A DNA stretch of 64,000 bases, taken from positions 144,836-208,835 of the forward strand of contig NZ_LDJI01000019.1 of assembly GCF_001431415.1 (NCBI RefSeq). Reading direction: 5' to 3'. Below the pieces are notes generated by a model. It made no database searches. It was given only the letters and a program-made list of their open reading frames with translations, and was not told where the DNA came from. Below, one piece after another: positions 50,412 through 60,518 of this stretch (position 1 is the first letter of the stretch; the number at the start of each line of letters is the position of its first letter). The position numbers were made by a program, and so were the translations under genes. This stretch comes from Stenotrophomonas humi. Lineage in GTDB: Bacteria > Pseudomonadota > Gammaproteobacteria > Xanthomonadales > Xanthomonadaceae.

Positions 50412-50471
50412 GGCGGCAAATATAACGGCTGTACCGCCTTTCTAGTACCGCGCTGTGCTTACCCTCGTAAC

Positions 50472-50494
50472 AACGCCGGCATTGCGCCGGCGTT
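50472..50494 (-). terminator. Hairpin downstream of asd
   Basis: A perfect 9-bp stem (AACGCCGGC, 50472-50480 with 50486-50494) with a 5-nt loop lies 10 nt after the asd stop. It is followed only by GTTACG, so termination may be partial. Confidence 0.5.
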
Positions 50495-50504
50495 GCCTGC
50501 CACC

Positions 50505-51530
50505 TCAGCCGCCGTTGGCGACCAGTTCGGCCACCTGCACCGCGTTGAGTGCGGCGCCCTTGCGGATGTTGTCCGCCACCACCCACATGTTGAGACCGCG
50601 CGGGTGCGAGATGTCCTCACGGATACGACCCACGTAGACCGGGTCGGTGCCCGAGGCATGGGTGACCGGGGTCGGGTAACCGCCCGCCTTGCGCTCATCC
50701 ACCACCTTCACGCCGGGGGCGGCGGCCAGCAGTTCGCGGGCCTGCTCGGTGGTGATCTTCTTCCTGGTCTCGATGTTGACCGCCTCGGAGTGGCCGTAGA
50801 ACACCGGGACGCGCACGGCGGTGGGATTCACCAGGATGGTGTCGTCGCCGAGGATCTTGCGGGTCTCCCACACCAGCTTCATTTCTTCCTTGGTGAAGCC
50901 GTTGTCGAGGAACTCGTCGATGTGCGGGATCAGGTTGAAGGCGATCTGCACCGGGAACTTGGTCGGCTCGATTTCCTGGAAGCCCAGCAGCTGGGCGGTC
51001 TGCTTGCCCAGTTCTTCCATGCCGGTCTGGCCGGCACCGGAGACGGACTGGTAGGTGGCGATGTTGATGCGCTCGATGCCGTACTCGCGGTGGATCGGCG
51101 CCAGCACCGGCATCAACTGCATGGTCGAACAGTTCGGGTTGGCGATGATGCCCCGCGGGCGGTTCTTCGCCGCTTCCGGGTTGACCTCGGACACCACCAG
51201 CGGCACGTCGTCGTCGTAACGGAAGGTGGAGGAATTGTCGATCACCACGGCGCCAGCAGCGGCGAACCTGGGGGCGAACTCCTTGGAAATACCGCCACCT
51301 GCCGAGAACAACGCAATCTCGACGCCGGCCGGATCAAACGTGGCCAGGTCCTGGATGGTGATCTTCTGGCCTTCGAAATCAACCTGCTGGCCGGCCGAAC
51401 GCTCCGAAGCGAGCAGGCTCAGCTTGCTGATCGGGAAATTGCGTTCGGCCAGGATCGACAACATGGTCTGGCCAACAGCGCCGGTGGCGCCAACAACGGC
51501 TACATGGAAACGACGGGCTTCATTGCTCAT
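50505..51530 (-). CDS. asd: Aspartate-semialdehyde dehydrogenase
   Basis: Reduces aspartyl phosphate in lysine/DAP, threonine and methionine synthesis. 341 residues from ATG 51530 (MSNEARRFHV); the open frame upstream is not conserved. NADP loop VVGATGAVGQTML (about 9), catalytic Cys in ANPNCSTMQL (about 131), and the catalytic His near GIRVPVFYGHSE region. Lies 81 nt after the hydroxyacid dehydrogenase gene and ends before a hairpin. Confidence 0.97.
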   Translation of the reverse strand: MSNEARRFHVAVVGATGAVGQTMLSILAERNFPISKLSLLASERSAGQQVDFEGQKITIQDLATFDPAGVEIALFSAGGGISKEFAPRFAAAGAVVIDNSSTFRYDDDVPLVVSEVNPEAAKNRPRGIIANPNCSTMQLMPVLAPIHREYGIERINIATYQSVSGAGQTGMEELGKQTAQLLGFQEIEPTKFPVQIAFNLIPHIDEFLDNGFTKEEMKLVWETRKILGDDTILVNPTAVRVPVFYGHSEAVNIETRKKITTEQARELLAAAPGVKVVDERKAGGYPTPVTHASGTDPVYVGRIREDISHPRGLNMWVVADNIRKGAALNAVQVAELVANGG

Positions 51531-51611
51531 GGGGTGCACTCGTAAAGGATTTGGGGGGACACACGTCGAGCCAGGTTCGGGGAACCTCCGGCGGACAGCC
51601 ACGGAGGCTCC

Positions 51612-52670
51612 CTACCGTTTTTTGCTGTCGATTTTGCTGTCGGCACTGGCCATACGGGCGCTGCCATTGCTCAGCAGGTCGGCATTGATCGCATTGGCGG
51701 GACGGCCGGCGTCCGGCCCCAGGCCCAACCCGGCCAGCAGGTTGTCCACCGCCACCTGCACCATCGCCCGGCGCGTGGCCAGCGATGCACTGCCGATATG
51801 CGGGGTCAGCACGACGTTGCGCAGCGCCAGCAGCTCCGGGCGCACCGTTGGTTCGTTTTCGTAGACATCCAGACCGGCGGAAGCCAACCGACCATTCACC
51901 AGTGCATCGGCCAAGGCCAGTTCGTCGACGATGCCGCCACGGGCGATGTTCACCAGCGTGGCCGTGGGCTTCATCTTCGCCAGCGCGGCGGCATTGATGA
52001 TGTGGTGGTTCTGCGCGGTGTAAGGCAGCACCAGCACCAGGTGATCGACACGCGACAGCAGTTCGTCGAAGCCGACGTAGCCTGCGCCGACGGCCTGCTC
52101 CACATCCTGCGGCAGCCGCGAACGATTGTGGTACAGCACCTTCATGCCGAAGCCATGGTGGCCACGCCGTGCGATGGCCTGGCCGATTCGGCCCATGCCC
52201 AGGATGCCCAGCGTGCTGCCGTGCAGATCGGCACCGAGCATGGTGGTGAATGACCACTGCCCCCAGCTGCCTTCACGCAGCCAGCGGTCGGATTCAACGA
52301 TGCGCCGCGCCGCCGCCATCAGCAGCGAGAAGCCGAGATCAGCCGTGGTTTCGGTGAGTACATCCGGCGTATTGGTGGCGATGATGCCTGCAGCACTCAG
52401 CACCGGAACATCCAGATTGTTGTAGCCAACACCAACATTGGCGATGACCTTCAACTGCGATGCAGCAGCAATTTCAGCCGCGCCGATGCGGTCATTGAGC
52501 GTGACCAGCGCGCCGTCCACATCGGCAAGTTGCGCAGCAATCGCGGCACTGTCGTGCGCGCTGACCTCATCGGTGGCAACCACGTCGCAGTACGCTGCCA
52601 ACTGCGCGACGGTGTCGTCGAACAGAGGCTGCGATACCCAGACGCGCGGCCGTTGATCAGCCATCGACAT
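51612..52670 (-). CDS. D-isomer-specific 2-hydroxyacid dehydrogenase (glyoxylate/hydroxypyruvate reductase-like)
   Basis: NAD(P)-dependent reductase of 2-keto acids; exact substrate uncertain. 352 residues. Nucleotide loop [14 protein letters not shown] (about 155-168), catalytic Arg in [11 protein letters not shown] (about 245), Glu in LDVYENEP (about 275) and His in LTPHIGSA (about 295). The C-terminal tail is Ser/Asp/Lys-rich. Its start overlaps the aroC stop by 14 nt (8 nt if it begins at ATG 52664), so it is coupled to aroC. Confidence 0.9.
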   Translation of the reverse strand: MSMADQRPRVWVSQPLFDDTVAQLAAYCDVVATDEVSAHDSAAIAAQLADVDGALVTLNDRIGAAEIAAASQLKVIANVGVGYNNLDVPVLSAAGIIATNTPDVLTETTADLGFSLLMAAARRIVESDRWLREGSWGQWSFTTMLGADLHGSTLGILGMGRIGQAIARRGHHGFGMKVLYHNRSRLPQDVEQAVGAGYVGFDELLSRVDHLVLVLPYTAQNHHIINAAALAKMKPTATLVNIARGGIVDELALADALVNGRLASAGLDVYENEPTVRPELLALRNVVLTPHIGSASLATRRAMVQVAVDNLLAGLGLGPDAGRPANAINADLLSNGSARMASADSKIDSKKR

Positions 52671-53754
52671 GACCGGGGATGCGCGGCGTCATTTCGCCGA
52701 CGTCGCCACATTGCGCGCGGTGACGCAGCGCCTGGTCTACCAGCACCATTGCCAGCATGGCTTCGGCGATGGGTGTGGCGCGGATGCCCACGCACGGGTC
52801 ATGGCGGCCGGTAGTGATGACATCCACCGCATTGCCGGACGTATCCACCGTCGCGCCCGGCAGACGCAGGCTGGACGTCGGCTTCAGGACCATCGACGCG
52901 ACGACCTGCTGCCCGGTGGAAATGCCGCCGAGGATGCCGCCGGCATGATTGGACTGGAAACCTTCCGGCGCGATCAGGTCACGGTGTTCGGTGCCCTTCT
53001 GCGCGGCGGCGGCAAAGCCATCACCGATCTCCACGCCCTTGACCGCATTGATGCTCAACAGTGCAGTGGCGATATCGCCATCCAGCTTGCCGTAGATGGG
53101 TTCACCCCAACCCGGCGGCACGCCATCGGCGACCACGTTCACGCGCGCACCGACCGAATCACCGGATTTGCGCAGCGCATCCATGTACGCCTCCAGTGCC
53201 GGCACCTGGGCGGCGTCGGGCCAGAAGAAGGGATTGTCCTCGACCGCGCTCCAGTCGAAACCGACCGGGGTTATCTCGCCAAGCTGCGACAGATAGCCAC
53301 GCACGGTCACGCCGTAACGCTGCTTCAGCCACTTCTTGGCGATGACGCCGGCCGCCACGCGCATGGTGGTCTCGCGCGCCGAAGAACGGCCCCCACCGCG
53401 TGGATCGCGGATGCCGTACTTCTGCCAGTAGCTGTAGTCGGCATGACCCGGACGGAACTGCTGGGCGATGTTGCTGTAGTCCTTGCTGCGCTGGTCGGTG
53501 TTGCGGATCAGCAGTGCAATCGGCGTACCGGTGGTCCTGCCCTCGTAAACACCGGACAGGATCTCGACCTCATCCGCTTCACGACGCGCCGAGGTATGAC
53601 GGCTCTTGCCGGTGGCGCGACGCTGCAGGTCATGCGCGAATTCTTCGGGCGTGATTTCCAGGCCCGGAGGACAACCATCGATCACACAGCCGATCGCCGG
53701 CCCGTGGGATTCGCCGAAGGTGGTGACACGAAACAGTTGTCCGAAAGTATTCAA
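52657..53754 (-). CDS. aroC: Chorismate synthase
   Basis: Last shikimate-pathway step, FMN-dependent 1,4-elimination of phosphate from EPSP. 365 residues. Signatures: [18 protein letters not shown] (about 14-31), [22 protein letters not shown] (about 125-146, quoted in part GRSSARET) and a C-terminal [18 protein letters not shown] segment. Follows prmB after about 114 nt; the gap contains a 9-bp palindrome. Overlaps the dehydrogenase gene. Confidence 0.98.
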   Translation of the reverse strand: MNTFGQLFRVTTFGESHGPAIGCVIDGCPPGLEITPEEFAHDLQRRATGKSRHTSARREADEVEILSGVYEGRTTGTPIALLIRNTDQRSKDYSNIAQQFRPGHADYSYWQKYGIRDPRGGGRSSARETTMRVAAGVIAKKWLKQRYGVTVRGYLSQLGEITPVGFDWSAVEDNPFFWPDAAQVPALEAYMDALRKSGDSVGARVNVVADGVPPGWGEPIYGKLDGDIATALLSINAVKGVEIGDGFAAAAQKGTEHRDLIAPEGFQSNHAGGILGGISTGQQVVASMVLKPTSSLRLPGATVDTSGNAVDVITTGRHDPCVGIRATPIAEAMLAMVLVDQALRHRAQCGDVGEMTPRIPGHVDG

Positions 53755-53811
53755 TGCGGTTGGGCTCTTGATGGTGCCTTGCGCTTTGCTCGCGCTACTG
53801 CTGTTCCTGCC

Positions 53812-53837
53812 GTCATTTCCGTGAAACTGGAAATGAC
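53812..53837 (-). repeat. 9-bp palindrome between prmB and aroC
   Basis: GTCATTTCC and GGAAATGAC form a perfect 9-bp inverted repeat separated by 8 nt, about 58 nt upstream of the aroC start. No T-run is next to it. It could be an mRNA hairpin or a protein-binding dyad; nothing else identifies it. Confidence 0.45.
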
Positions 53838-53868
53838 AGCCACGATAGAGGCCTTCGTCGCCAGCGCC

Positions 53869-54798
53869 TTACGCCCGCGTCGCTGCCAGCTCGGCAATCC
53901 GCGCGTGGTGCGCGCGCAGTTCGCTGGCTTCCACCGCGAAGATGCCCATCTGCCCGACCTTGAACTCGATCCAGGACATATAGACCTCCGGCAGCAGCTT
54001 GATCAGGTGCTGCTCGGATTCGCCTACTTCACAGATCAGCAGGCCTTCCTCGGTCAGATGGTCCGGCGCGTCGCGCAGGATCTTCAGCACCAGGTCCAGA
54101 CCATCGTCACCGGCACGCAAGGCCAGGTCCGGCTCATGCGAATACTCCTGCGGCAACGCGTCGGTCTCGTCATTGGTGACGTACGGCGGGTTGGTCACGA
54201 TCAGGTCGTAGACGCGGCCCTGCAGACCGTTGAACAGGTCGCTCTTGACCAGCTCCACGTTGTGCGCGAGCAGGCGTTCCTTGTTCTCCACCGCCAGCGA
54301 CAGCGCCGCGTCGTTGACGTCGCTGCCGTCCACCTGCCAGTTCGGGTAGTAGTGCCCCATGGCGATGGCGATGCAGCCCGAGCCAGTGCACAGGTCCAGC
54401 GCGCGAGTGACATCGCGCCCGGCCAGCCACGGCTCGAATCCGTTGAGGATCAGCTCGGCAATCGGAGAGCGCGGCACCAGCGCACGGGCATCACTCTTGA
54501 AGCTGAGCCCGGCAAACCAGGCTTCGCCGGTCAGGTATGCCGCCGGCAGGCGCTCGTTGATGCGGCGCTCGAACAGTGCCAGCACGCGCTCGCGCTCTTC
54601 CAGCAGCACACGCGCACTGCCATAGGCCGGGCCGAGGTCCGGCGGCAGGTGCAGGCTGTGCAATACCAGCTGGGTGGATTCGTCCAGGGCGTTGTCATAG
54701 CTGTGGCCGAAGGTCAGGCCAGCGGCGTTGAAACGGCTGGCGCCGTAACGGATCAGATCGACGATCGTGTGAAGTTCAGCGGCCGCTTGGGCAGTCAT
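53869..54798 (-). CDS. prmB: 50S ribosomal protein L3 glutamine methyltransferase PrmB
   Basis: SAM-dependent N5-glutamine methyltransferase acting on L3. 309 residues. AdoMet motif LDLCTGSGCIAIAMG (about 135) and catalytic NPPY in VTNPPYV (about 200); the N-terminal helical region matches PrmB more than PrmC. A consensus -10 TATAAT lies upstream (54833-54828). Located before aroC, a common order. Confidence 0.93.
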   Translation of the reverse strand: MTAQAAAELHTIVDLIRYGASRFNAAGLTFGHSYDNALDESTQLVLHSLHLPPDLGPAYGSARVLLEERERVLALFERRINERLPAAYLTGEAWFAGLSFKSDARALVPRSPIAELILNGFEPWLAGRDVTRALDLCTGSGCIAIAMGHYYPNWQVDGSDVNDAALSLAVENKERLLAHNVELVKSDLFNGLQGRVYDLIVTNPPYVTNDETDALPQEYSHEPDLALRAGDDGLDLVLKILRDAPDHLTEEGLLICEVGESEQHLIKLLPEVYMSWIEFKVGQMGIFAVEASELRAHHARIAELAATRA

Positions 54799-54827
54799 GG
54801 CGTGCGGAAATACTTGAATGGTCTGCG

Positions 54828-54833
54828 ATTATA
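54828..54833 (-). promoter_or_regulatory. -10 box upstream of prmB
   Basis: TATAAT on the minus strand, 30 nt upstream of the prmB ATG, in the 224-nt divergent gap with the sco gene. No good -35 box is spaced at 16-18 nt. The rest of the gap shows a TACACT -10-like element for the plus strand (54955-54960) and no other clear structure. Confidence 0.4.
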
Positions 54834-55022
54834 GGCGCCTGCCCGGTATATTGAGCGCCCAGTTGCAGCGGAAACTTCGGCGATAGCCGCCCACCGGCAC
54901 CGAATCGACCGCCAGAACAGCCCCCGGGCGCGGCGGCAGACCTCGGCAATCCCCTACACTCGTGTGCTCTGCCAGCGGCCCAGCGCCTGCGGCGACACCT
55001 TCTTGAACGGAAGCAACGGCCC

Positions 55023-55670
55023 ATGTTCAACCGCAATACCGGCATCATCCTCGCCATCGCCCTGGCCGCCGGCCTCGGCCTGGTGCTGGCCCAGAAGGTG
55101 TTTGGCCCGAGCAGCCAAGGCACCCACGACAGCAGTTCGATCATCTTCTACGGCACGCCGCGTACCTTGCCGGAGTTCGATCTGGCCCAGTCCGACGGCA
55201 CCCGCCTGATCCCCGGCGAGCTGCGCGGCCACTGGACCCTGGTGTTCCTGGGCTTCACTTCCTGCCCGGACGTCTGCCCGACCACGTTGACCGAGCTGGC
55301 CCAGGCCCAGAAGCAATGGCAGTCCATCCCCGACAGCCTGCGCCCACGGGTGGTGTTCGTGTCGGTCGATCCGGAGCGCGACACCCCGGCACGGTTGGGC
55401 GAGTACGCGCATGCCTTCCACAAGGACACGATCGCCGCCACCGCCGACGTGCCGTCGCTGGAGCGCTTTGCCACCTCGCTGGGCATGCTGTTCCAGAAGG
55501 TGCCCGGCAAGCATTTTGAAGAAAACCCAAGCGACTACAGCATGGATCACTCGGCCAGCATTGCCGTGCTCGATCCGCAAGGCCGCCTGGCCGGGCTGAT
55601 GCGCCCCCCGTTCAACCCGCAGGCAATCGCCAGCGATCTGATCAAGCTCACCGAGAACACCGCACCATGA
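55023..55670 (+). CDS. SCO1/SenC-family copper-binding protein
   Basis: Thioredoxin-fold copper chaperone for the CuA site of cytochrome oxidase. 215 residues. An N-terminal membrane anchor (about 6-25, [18 protein letters not shown]) exports the domain; copper ligands are Cys-x3-Cys in [10 protein letters not shown] (about 80) and His in [13 protein letters not shown] (about 175). Ends with an ATGA overlap into psd, so the two are co-translated. Confidence 0.93.
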   Translation: MFNRNTGIILAIALAAGLGLVLAQKVFGPSSQGTHDSSSIIFYGTPRTLPEFDLAQSDGTRLIPGELRGHWTLVFLGFTSCPDVCPTTLTELAQAQKQWQSIPDSLRPRVVFVSVDPERDTPARLGEYAHAFHKDTIAATADVPSLERFATSLGMLFQKVPGKHFEENPSDYSMDHSASIAVLDPQGRLAGLMRPPFNPQAIASDLIKLTENTAP

Positions 55671-56509
55671 GTCTGGTAACAACGCTCAGCTACGTCCTGC
55701 CCCACCGCTTGCTGTCCTCCATGGCGCGCTCCCTGGCCTACTCGCAGAATCCGCGGATCTCGCGCTGGCTGATCGACACGGTAAGCGCGAAGTTCAACGT
55801 CAACCTGGCCGAAGCGGCCAATCCGGACCCGCGCAGCTACCCCAGCTTCAATGCGTTCTTCACCCGTGCCCTGAAGCCCGGCGCCCGCGTGGCTGCCGCC
55901 GACCCGCGCACGCTGACCATGCCGGCCGATGGCCGCATCAGCCAGCTGGGGCCGATTGCCGACGGCCGCATTTTCCAGGCCAAGGGCCAGTCGTTCACCG
56001 CTGCCGAGTTGCTGGGCGATGTCGCCGACGCCGAGCCGTTCAACAATGGCCTGTTCGCAACGGTCTATCTGTCCCCGCGCGACTACCACCGCGTGCACAT
56101 GGCCTGGACCGGCACCCTGCGCGAAACCGTGCATGTACCCGGCCGCCTTTTCAGCGTGGGCACCGACGCGGTGGCCAACGTCCCGGGCCTTTTCGCCCGC
56201 AATGAACGGCTGGTGTGCCACTTCGACACCGATTTCGGGCCGATGGTGCAGGTGATGGTCGGTGCGCTGCTGGTCAGCGGTGTGGAGACGGTATGGAGCG
56301 GCGAGGAAATTCCCGCCTACGGCGACCGCATCACCCGCAAGGACTGGCGTGGCAAGGGCATCACGCTGGAGCGTTTCGCCGAGATGGCACGCTTCAACTA
56401 CGGCTCCACGGTGATCGTGCTGTTGCCGCCGGGTGTGGCCGAGTTCGATCCTGCGTTGAAGGCGGAGAGTCCGGTGCAGCTGGGCCAGGCGCTGGCGAAA
56501 CTTGTTTGA
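55667..56509 (+). CDS. psd: Phosphatidylserine decarboxylase proenzyme
   Basis: Makes phosphatidylethanolamine; cleaves itself to a pyruvoyl enzyme. 280 residues. The self-cleavage motif GST is in [15 protein letters not shown] (about 247-249), with the triad Asp in PADGRISQ (about 88) and His in [10 protein letters not shown] (about 145). The N-terminal [11 protein letters not shown] segment is typical. The residue before GST is Tyr, not the commoner Leu. Overlaps sco by 4 nt and is followed by a strong bidirectional terminator. Confidence 0.97.
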   Translation: MSLVTTLSYVLPHRLLSSMARSLAYSQNPRISRWLIDTVSAKFNVNLAEAANPDPRSYPSFNAFFTRALKPGARVAAADPRTLTMPADGRISQLGPIADGRIFQAKGQSFTAAELLGDVADAEPFNNGLFATVYLSPRDYHRVHMAWTGTLRETVHVPGRLFSVGTDAVANVPGLFARNERLVCHFDTDFGPMVQVMVGALLVSGVETVWSGEEIPAYGDRITRKDWRGKGITLERFAEMARFNYGSTVIVLLPPGVAEFDPALKAESPVQLGQALAKLV

Positions 56510-56578
56510 CTTTTGCTATTGGCGGAGATGAAGCGCAGTGCGCTTTTCCCGACCAACCCAGCCAACAAGCAACGAACC

Positions 56579-56607
56579 AAAAAAGGGCGCCTCAAGGCGC
56601 CCTTTTC
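56579..56607. terminator. Bidirectional terminator between psd and the transglycosylase gene
   Basis: A perfect 11-bp stem (AAAAGGGCGCC, 56581-56591 with 56596-56606) with a TCAA loop has A-rich and T-rich flanks, so it can end transcripts from psd (+) and from the convergent transglycosylase gene (-), whose stop is at 56627. Confidence 0.92.
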
Positions 56608-56626
56608 TGGTCCAGCCCCACCACAC

Positions 56627-58207
56627 TCAGCGGCGGCAGCCTTCCATCTTCAGACTCTGTCCGGGCTTGAGTGCGTAGGCCGGCGCGCGCAGGCCATTGG
56701 CACGCGCCAATGCAGGAACGGCACACTGGAAGCGATTGGCGATGCTGCCCAGGGTGTCGCCCCGCACCACGGTGTAGCTGCGAGCGGCACGACGGGCCGG
56801 TGCGGGTGCCGGACGTGGCGCGGGCGTTGCGACGGGGGGCGCGGCCTGTGCTGCCTGCAGCGCCTGCACATCGCCCACTGCCACGCTGCCGGTGAATGCT
56901 GCCGCCGACGGTCGCTTGATCGCTGCATTGATATCGGCGGTGATCAACGTACGCGCCAGATCCGCACGCGGGCCGCTCACGCAGTAGCGGTTGTACAGAC
57001 CCGCGATGCGGGTGGTTGCATTGATGGTCGTCCCGGCCGGAATCCAGCCGTCAGCTTCATAACGCGGATTGAGGTTGCGCAGCGCGCGCATGTAGCCATC
57101 GCGGGTGCCGGTGCTGCCCAGGCAGATGGTCAGTTCGTAGATGGTGGTGGACTTGGCCAGGCGGATCGTTGCCGGCTGGGCGTTGATCTTCGGGAACTCC
57201 ACGCCGTATTGCTGCGGGTGCAGGAAGATCCACGCCGCGGCGATTACCATCGGCACGTAGTCCTTGGTTTCGCCCGGAAACTGGTTGTAGGCCGAATCGG
57301 TCCAGAAGCTCTGCCCACCCGCCTCGCGGTAGATGCGGGCGGCGCGACCTTCACCGCCGTTGTAAGCCGCCAGGGCGTACTCGATGTTCTTGTTGAGCCC
57401 ACGCATGCGCTCATTCATGTAGGCCGCACTGGCCTCGGCAGCGCTGCGTGGATCAAAGCGCGTATCGAAGCCGGTGCCGTCCGGGCCCAGGCCAAAACGG
57501 CGCCCGGTCGCCGGCATGAACTGCATCAGGCCCGCCGCGCCCACACGCGAGGAGGCATGCACACGACCGTTGGATTCCTTGGCCATGATGCCGAACAGCA
57601 ATGCTTCGGGCAGCGCGTTCTTCTCCCACTCCGGCCACATCACCGCACGCACGTTCATGTAGTTCTCGTAGCTGGTCAGCAACGACGGACGCATGTCGGT
57701 GAGCCAGCGGCGGATACCGGCCTGGATCGCCGGGTTGTATTCGACCATGTCATCGAACGCGTGCCGATGGTCGTTCAACAGTGCCGCCGCGCGCGCGGCT
57801 TCTGGGACATTGGCCACCAGTGGCGCGATATGGTCCGGGTCGGCTTCCAGCGGGCCGACATCCTCTTCGACGTCCTCCCCCGTGCCGTCGGACTGCTTCT
57901 TGAGCAGGCGTTTGTAGGTGGTGAGCAGGCCACTGACCTGGCAACCCTTCTGCGCGATGCACGCGGTGAGCACGTCCTCCATGTCCTCCAGCGCCGCATC
58001 GGCCTCCGGGGTTCCCTTGGGATCGGCATTGGTCACCAGCACCAACGCATCGCTGTAGCGCTTCTCCGCGGCGGTCATGCGCGCCTCGATGGCATCCACC
58101 TTGGCCTTGTCACGGGCGGAAAGGGCGTGTGCGGCCGGCATCACGGTCAACAGCGTGGCAGCCACCAGCAGCGGCAAGGGACGAACCGAGAACAGGGAAA
58201 CAGGCAT
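56627..58207 (-). CDS. LysM-containing lytic transglycosylase (MltD-like)
   Basis: Cleaves peptidoglycan glycan strands in the periplasm. 526 residues from ATG 58207; signal peptide about 1-28 (LPLLVAATLLTVMPAAHALS). SLT-type catalytic domain (about 195-340) with Glu in IMAKESNGRVH, GAAGLMQFMPATGRRFG and ALAAYNGGEGRAARIY. A linker region (about 345-450) leads to one LysM repeat at the C-terminus (SYTVVRGDTLGSIANRFQ). MltD usually has more LysM repeats, so this is a shorter variant. Convergent with psd, divergent from the HerA-like gene. Confidence 0.93.
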   Translation of the reverse strand: MPVSLFSVRPLPLLVAATLLTVMPAAHALSARDKAKVDAIEARMTAAEKRYSDALVLVTNADPKGTPEADAALEDMEDVLTACIAQKGCQVSGLLTTYKRLLKKQSDGTGEDVEEDVGPLEADPDHIAPLVANVPEAARAAALLNDHRHAFDDMVEYNPAIQAGIRRWLTDMRPSLLTSYENYMNVRAVMWPEWEKNALPEALLFGIMAKESNGRVHASSRVGAAGLMQFMPATGRRFGLGPDGTGFDTRFDPRSAAEASAAYMNERMRGLNKNIEYALAAYNGGEGRAARIYREAGGQSFWTDSAYNQFPGETKDYVPMVIAAAWIFLHPQQYGVEFPKINAQPATIRLAKSTTIYELTICLGSTGTRDGYMRALRNLNPRYEADGWIPAGTTINATTRIAGLYNRYCVSGPRADLARTLITADINAAIKRPSAAAFTGSVAVGDVQALQAAQAAPPVATPAPRPAPAPARRAARSYTVVRGDTLGSIANRFQCAVPALARANGLRAPAYALKPGQSLKMEGCRR

Positions 58208-58317
58208 CAGCGACACTGCAGGCGAAAGGTCAGGCAGGGTAGCCGCCGGACTTGTCCGGGGGCAACAATGCCACCGCACCGATACAGTCGGCCGTTAGAA
58301 TCCCCCTTCATTCATCA

Positions 58318-59835
58318 ATGAGTGCCTCCATGGACCCGATCCTGCTCGGCAAAGGCGTCACCGACGACATCGCCGTCACCCTGCTCCCGCGTTTCGGCAA
58401 CCGCCACGGCCTGGTGGCCGGCGCGACCGGCACCGGCAAGACGGTGACCCTGATGACGCTGGCCGAAGGGTTTTCGCGGCTGGGCGTGCCGGTGTTCCTG
58501 GCCGACGTGAAAGGCGACGTGGCCGGCCTTGCGGTCGCAGGCGACGGCGGCGAGAAACTGGCCCAGCGCGCGGCCGACATCGGCGTAGCGGATTACGCCG
58601 CAGCGGCCAGCCCGGTGGTGTTCTGGGACCTGTACGGCAAGCTCGGCCACCCGGTCCGCACCACCGTCAGTGAAATGGGCCCCACCCTGCTGTCGCGCAT
58701 TCTTGAATTGAACGACACCCAGTCCGGCGTGCTCGACATCGTGTTCAAACTGGCCGACGACCGCGGCCTGCTGCTGCTCGATCTGGACGATCTGCGTGCC
58801 CTGCTCAACCTGGTAGCCGAGGAACGCAAGGACATCTCCACCGAGTACGGGCTGGTAAGCGCGCAATCGGTGGCTGCCATCCAGCGCTCGCTGCTGCGAC
58901 TGTCGCAGGACGGCGGCGAAGCTTTCTTCGGTGAGCCGGCCCTGGAACTGGCCGACATCATGCGCGTCAACCATGACGGCCGTGGCGTGATCGGCATCCT
59001 CGCCGCCGCGCAGCTGATTCTCAAACCGCGCCTGTATTCCACCTTCCTGCTGTGGCTGCTGTCGGAACTGTTCGAGCAACTGCCGGAAGTCGGCGACCTG
59101 GAGAAGCCCAAGCTGGTTTTCATCTTCGACGAAGCCCACCTGCTGTTCGATGACGCACCGCCGGCGCTGGTGCAGCGCATCGAACAGGTAGTACGCCTGA
59201 TCCGCTCCAAGGGCGTGGGCGTGTACTTCTGCTCGCAGTTCCCCGACGACGTGCCAGGCAACATCCTCGGCCAGCTTGGCAACCGCGTGCAGCACGCACT
59301 GCGCGCCTTCACTCCGCGCGACCAGAAGGCGGTGAAGACCGCCGCCGAAACCTTCGTGCAGAACCCAAAGTTGGACGTCGTGGCCACGCTGTCGCAGTTG
59401 GGCACCGGCGAAGCGCTGGTTTCCACGCTGCAGGACAAGGGCATCCCCTCGCCGGTGCAGAAGACCCTGATCGCACCGCCGCGCTGCCGCATGGGTTCGA
59501 TCACCGACGCCGAACGCGCGCAGGTGCGTGCCGGCAGCCCGGTCGGCACCCGCTATGACGCCGCCGTCAATCGCGAATCGGCTGCTGAACTGTTGGCCCA
59601 GCGCGCGGAAAAAGCCGTTGAAAAAGCCGACGCGCCGAAGGCCCGCAGCCGCGAGCAGGACGACAGCCAGGAAGGTGGCTTTGGCCAGAGCATCAAGGAC
59701 GCGATCTTCGGCACCAAGCGCCGCCAGGGCATGATCGAAACCATGGCCAAGCAAACCACCCGCACCGTCGGCACCAAACTGGGCAACCAGATCGTGCGCG
59801 GCATTCTCGGCGGCATCTTTGGCGGCAAGCGTTGA
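58318..59835 (+). CDS. HerA/VirB4-type ATPase (DUF853 family)
   Basis: 505 residues (503 or so if ATG 58330 is used). Walker [12 protein letters not shown] (about 41) and Walker [13 protein letters not shown] (about 280). The DUF853 family resembles the HerA/FtsK helicase clade; cellular role unknown. The C-terminus ends GGIFGGKR after a charged region (about 430-505), and GRNRLG-like family motifs are replaced by [12 protein letters not shown]. No clear Shine-Dalgarno precedes either ATG. greB starts 4 nt after its stop. Confidence 0.88.
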   Translation: MSASMDPILLGKGVTDDIAVTLLPRFGNRHGLVAGATGTGKTVTLMTLAEGFSRLGVPVFLADVKGDVAGLAVAGDGGEKLAQRAADIGVADYAAAASPVVFWDLYGKLGHPVRTTVSEMGPTLLSRILELNDTQSGVLDIVFKLADDRGLLLLDLDDLRALLNLVAEERKDISTEYGLVSAQSVAAIQRSLLRLSQDGGEAFFGEPALELADIMRVNHDGRGVIGILAAAQLILKPRLYSTFLLWLLSELFEQLPEVGDLEKPKLVFIFDEAHLLFDDAPPALVQRIEQVVRLIRSKGVGVYFCSQFPDDVPGNILGQLGNRVQHALRAFTPRDQKAVKTAAETFVQNPKLDVVATLSQLGTGEALVSTLQDKGIPSPVQKTLIAPPRCRMGSITDAERAQVRAGSPVGTRYDAAVNRESAAELLAQRAEKAVEKADAPKARSREQDDSQEGGFGQSIKDAIFGTKRRQGMIETMAKQTTRTVGTKLGNQIVRGILGGIFGGKR

Positions 59836-59839
59836 GCCC

Positions 59840-60346
59840 ATGAGTCGTTGGCGACCCCCTGCAGAAAAGAGCACCGCACTGATCACCCCGCAGGGACATG
59901 CGCGACTGAAGACCGAGCTTGATGAACTGTGGCGCCAGCGCAGGCCAGAAGTGGTCAAGGCACTGGCAGCGGCAGCGGCGGAAGGTGATCGTTCCGAGAA
60001 CGCCGAGTACACGTACCGCAAGAAGCAGCTGGGCGAAATCGACCGTCGCGTGCGTTACCTGAGCAAACGACTGGAATCGCTGCGCGTGGTCGATACCCGG
60101 CCGAGTGATCCGGGCGCGGTGTTCTTTGGCGCGACGGTGGAACTGGAGAATGTGGACTCGGGTGAAACGCTGAACTATCGCATCGTCGGCCCGGACGAAA
60201 CGGACGCACCTGCTGGCTGGATCAGTATCGATTCACCACTGGCGCGTGCATTGCTGAAGAAGCGTGTCGACGACGAATTCACCGTGGAGCTGCCCGCCGG
60301 ACCGCACACCTTCGCGGTGTTGTCCATCCGCTACATATCGCACTGA
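59840..60346 (+). CDS. greB: Transcription elongation factor GreB
   Basis: Reactivates backtracked RNA polymerase by stimulating transcript cleavage. 168 residues from ATG 59840 ([11 protein letters not shown]). Coiled-coil N-terminal domain (about 12-85) with the tip acidic pair in [19 protein letters not shown], then the C-terminal FKBP-like domain ([34 protein letters not shown]). Length and the RSENAEY-KKQL spacing favour GreB over GreA. Immediately follows the HerA-like gene. Confidence 0.92.
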   Translation: MSRWRPPAEKSTALITPQGHARLKTELDELWRQRRPEVVKALAAAAAEGDRSENAEYTYRKKQLGEIDRRVRYLSKRLESLRVVDTRPSDPGAVFFGATVELENVDSGETLNYRIVGPDETDAPAGWISIDSPLARALLKKRVDDEFTVELPAGPHTFAVLSIRYISH

Positions 60347-60518
60347 AATCAACACCAATCCGCGCAGATCGCACATACGCAGGCGCATGCAACCATCGCT
60401 TCGTCACCGTGGAATCAAGGGGATGTAAGCGCCCGGCAGCACCATACCGCCGCGTATTTGACCAACGATAGTGCTGCATGTTTTTTCTTTCCGGTTGCCC
60501 ATCGTGAAAGGACTCCAG

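Noticed and set aside
60347..60518. Possible promoter TTGACC with a T-run 17 nt later upstream of the degV-like gene
   Set aside because: The -10 position is TTTTTT and does not resemble TATAAT; not convincing.
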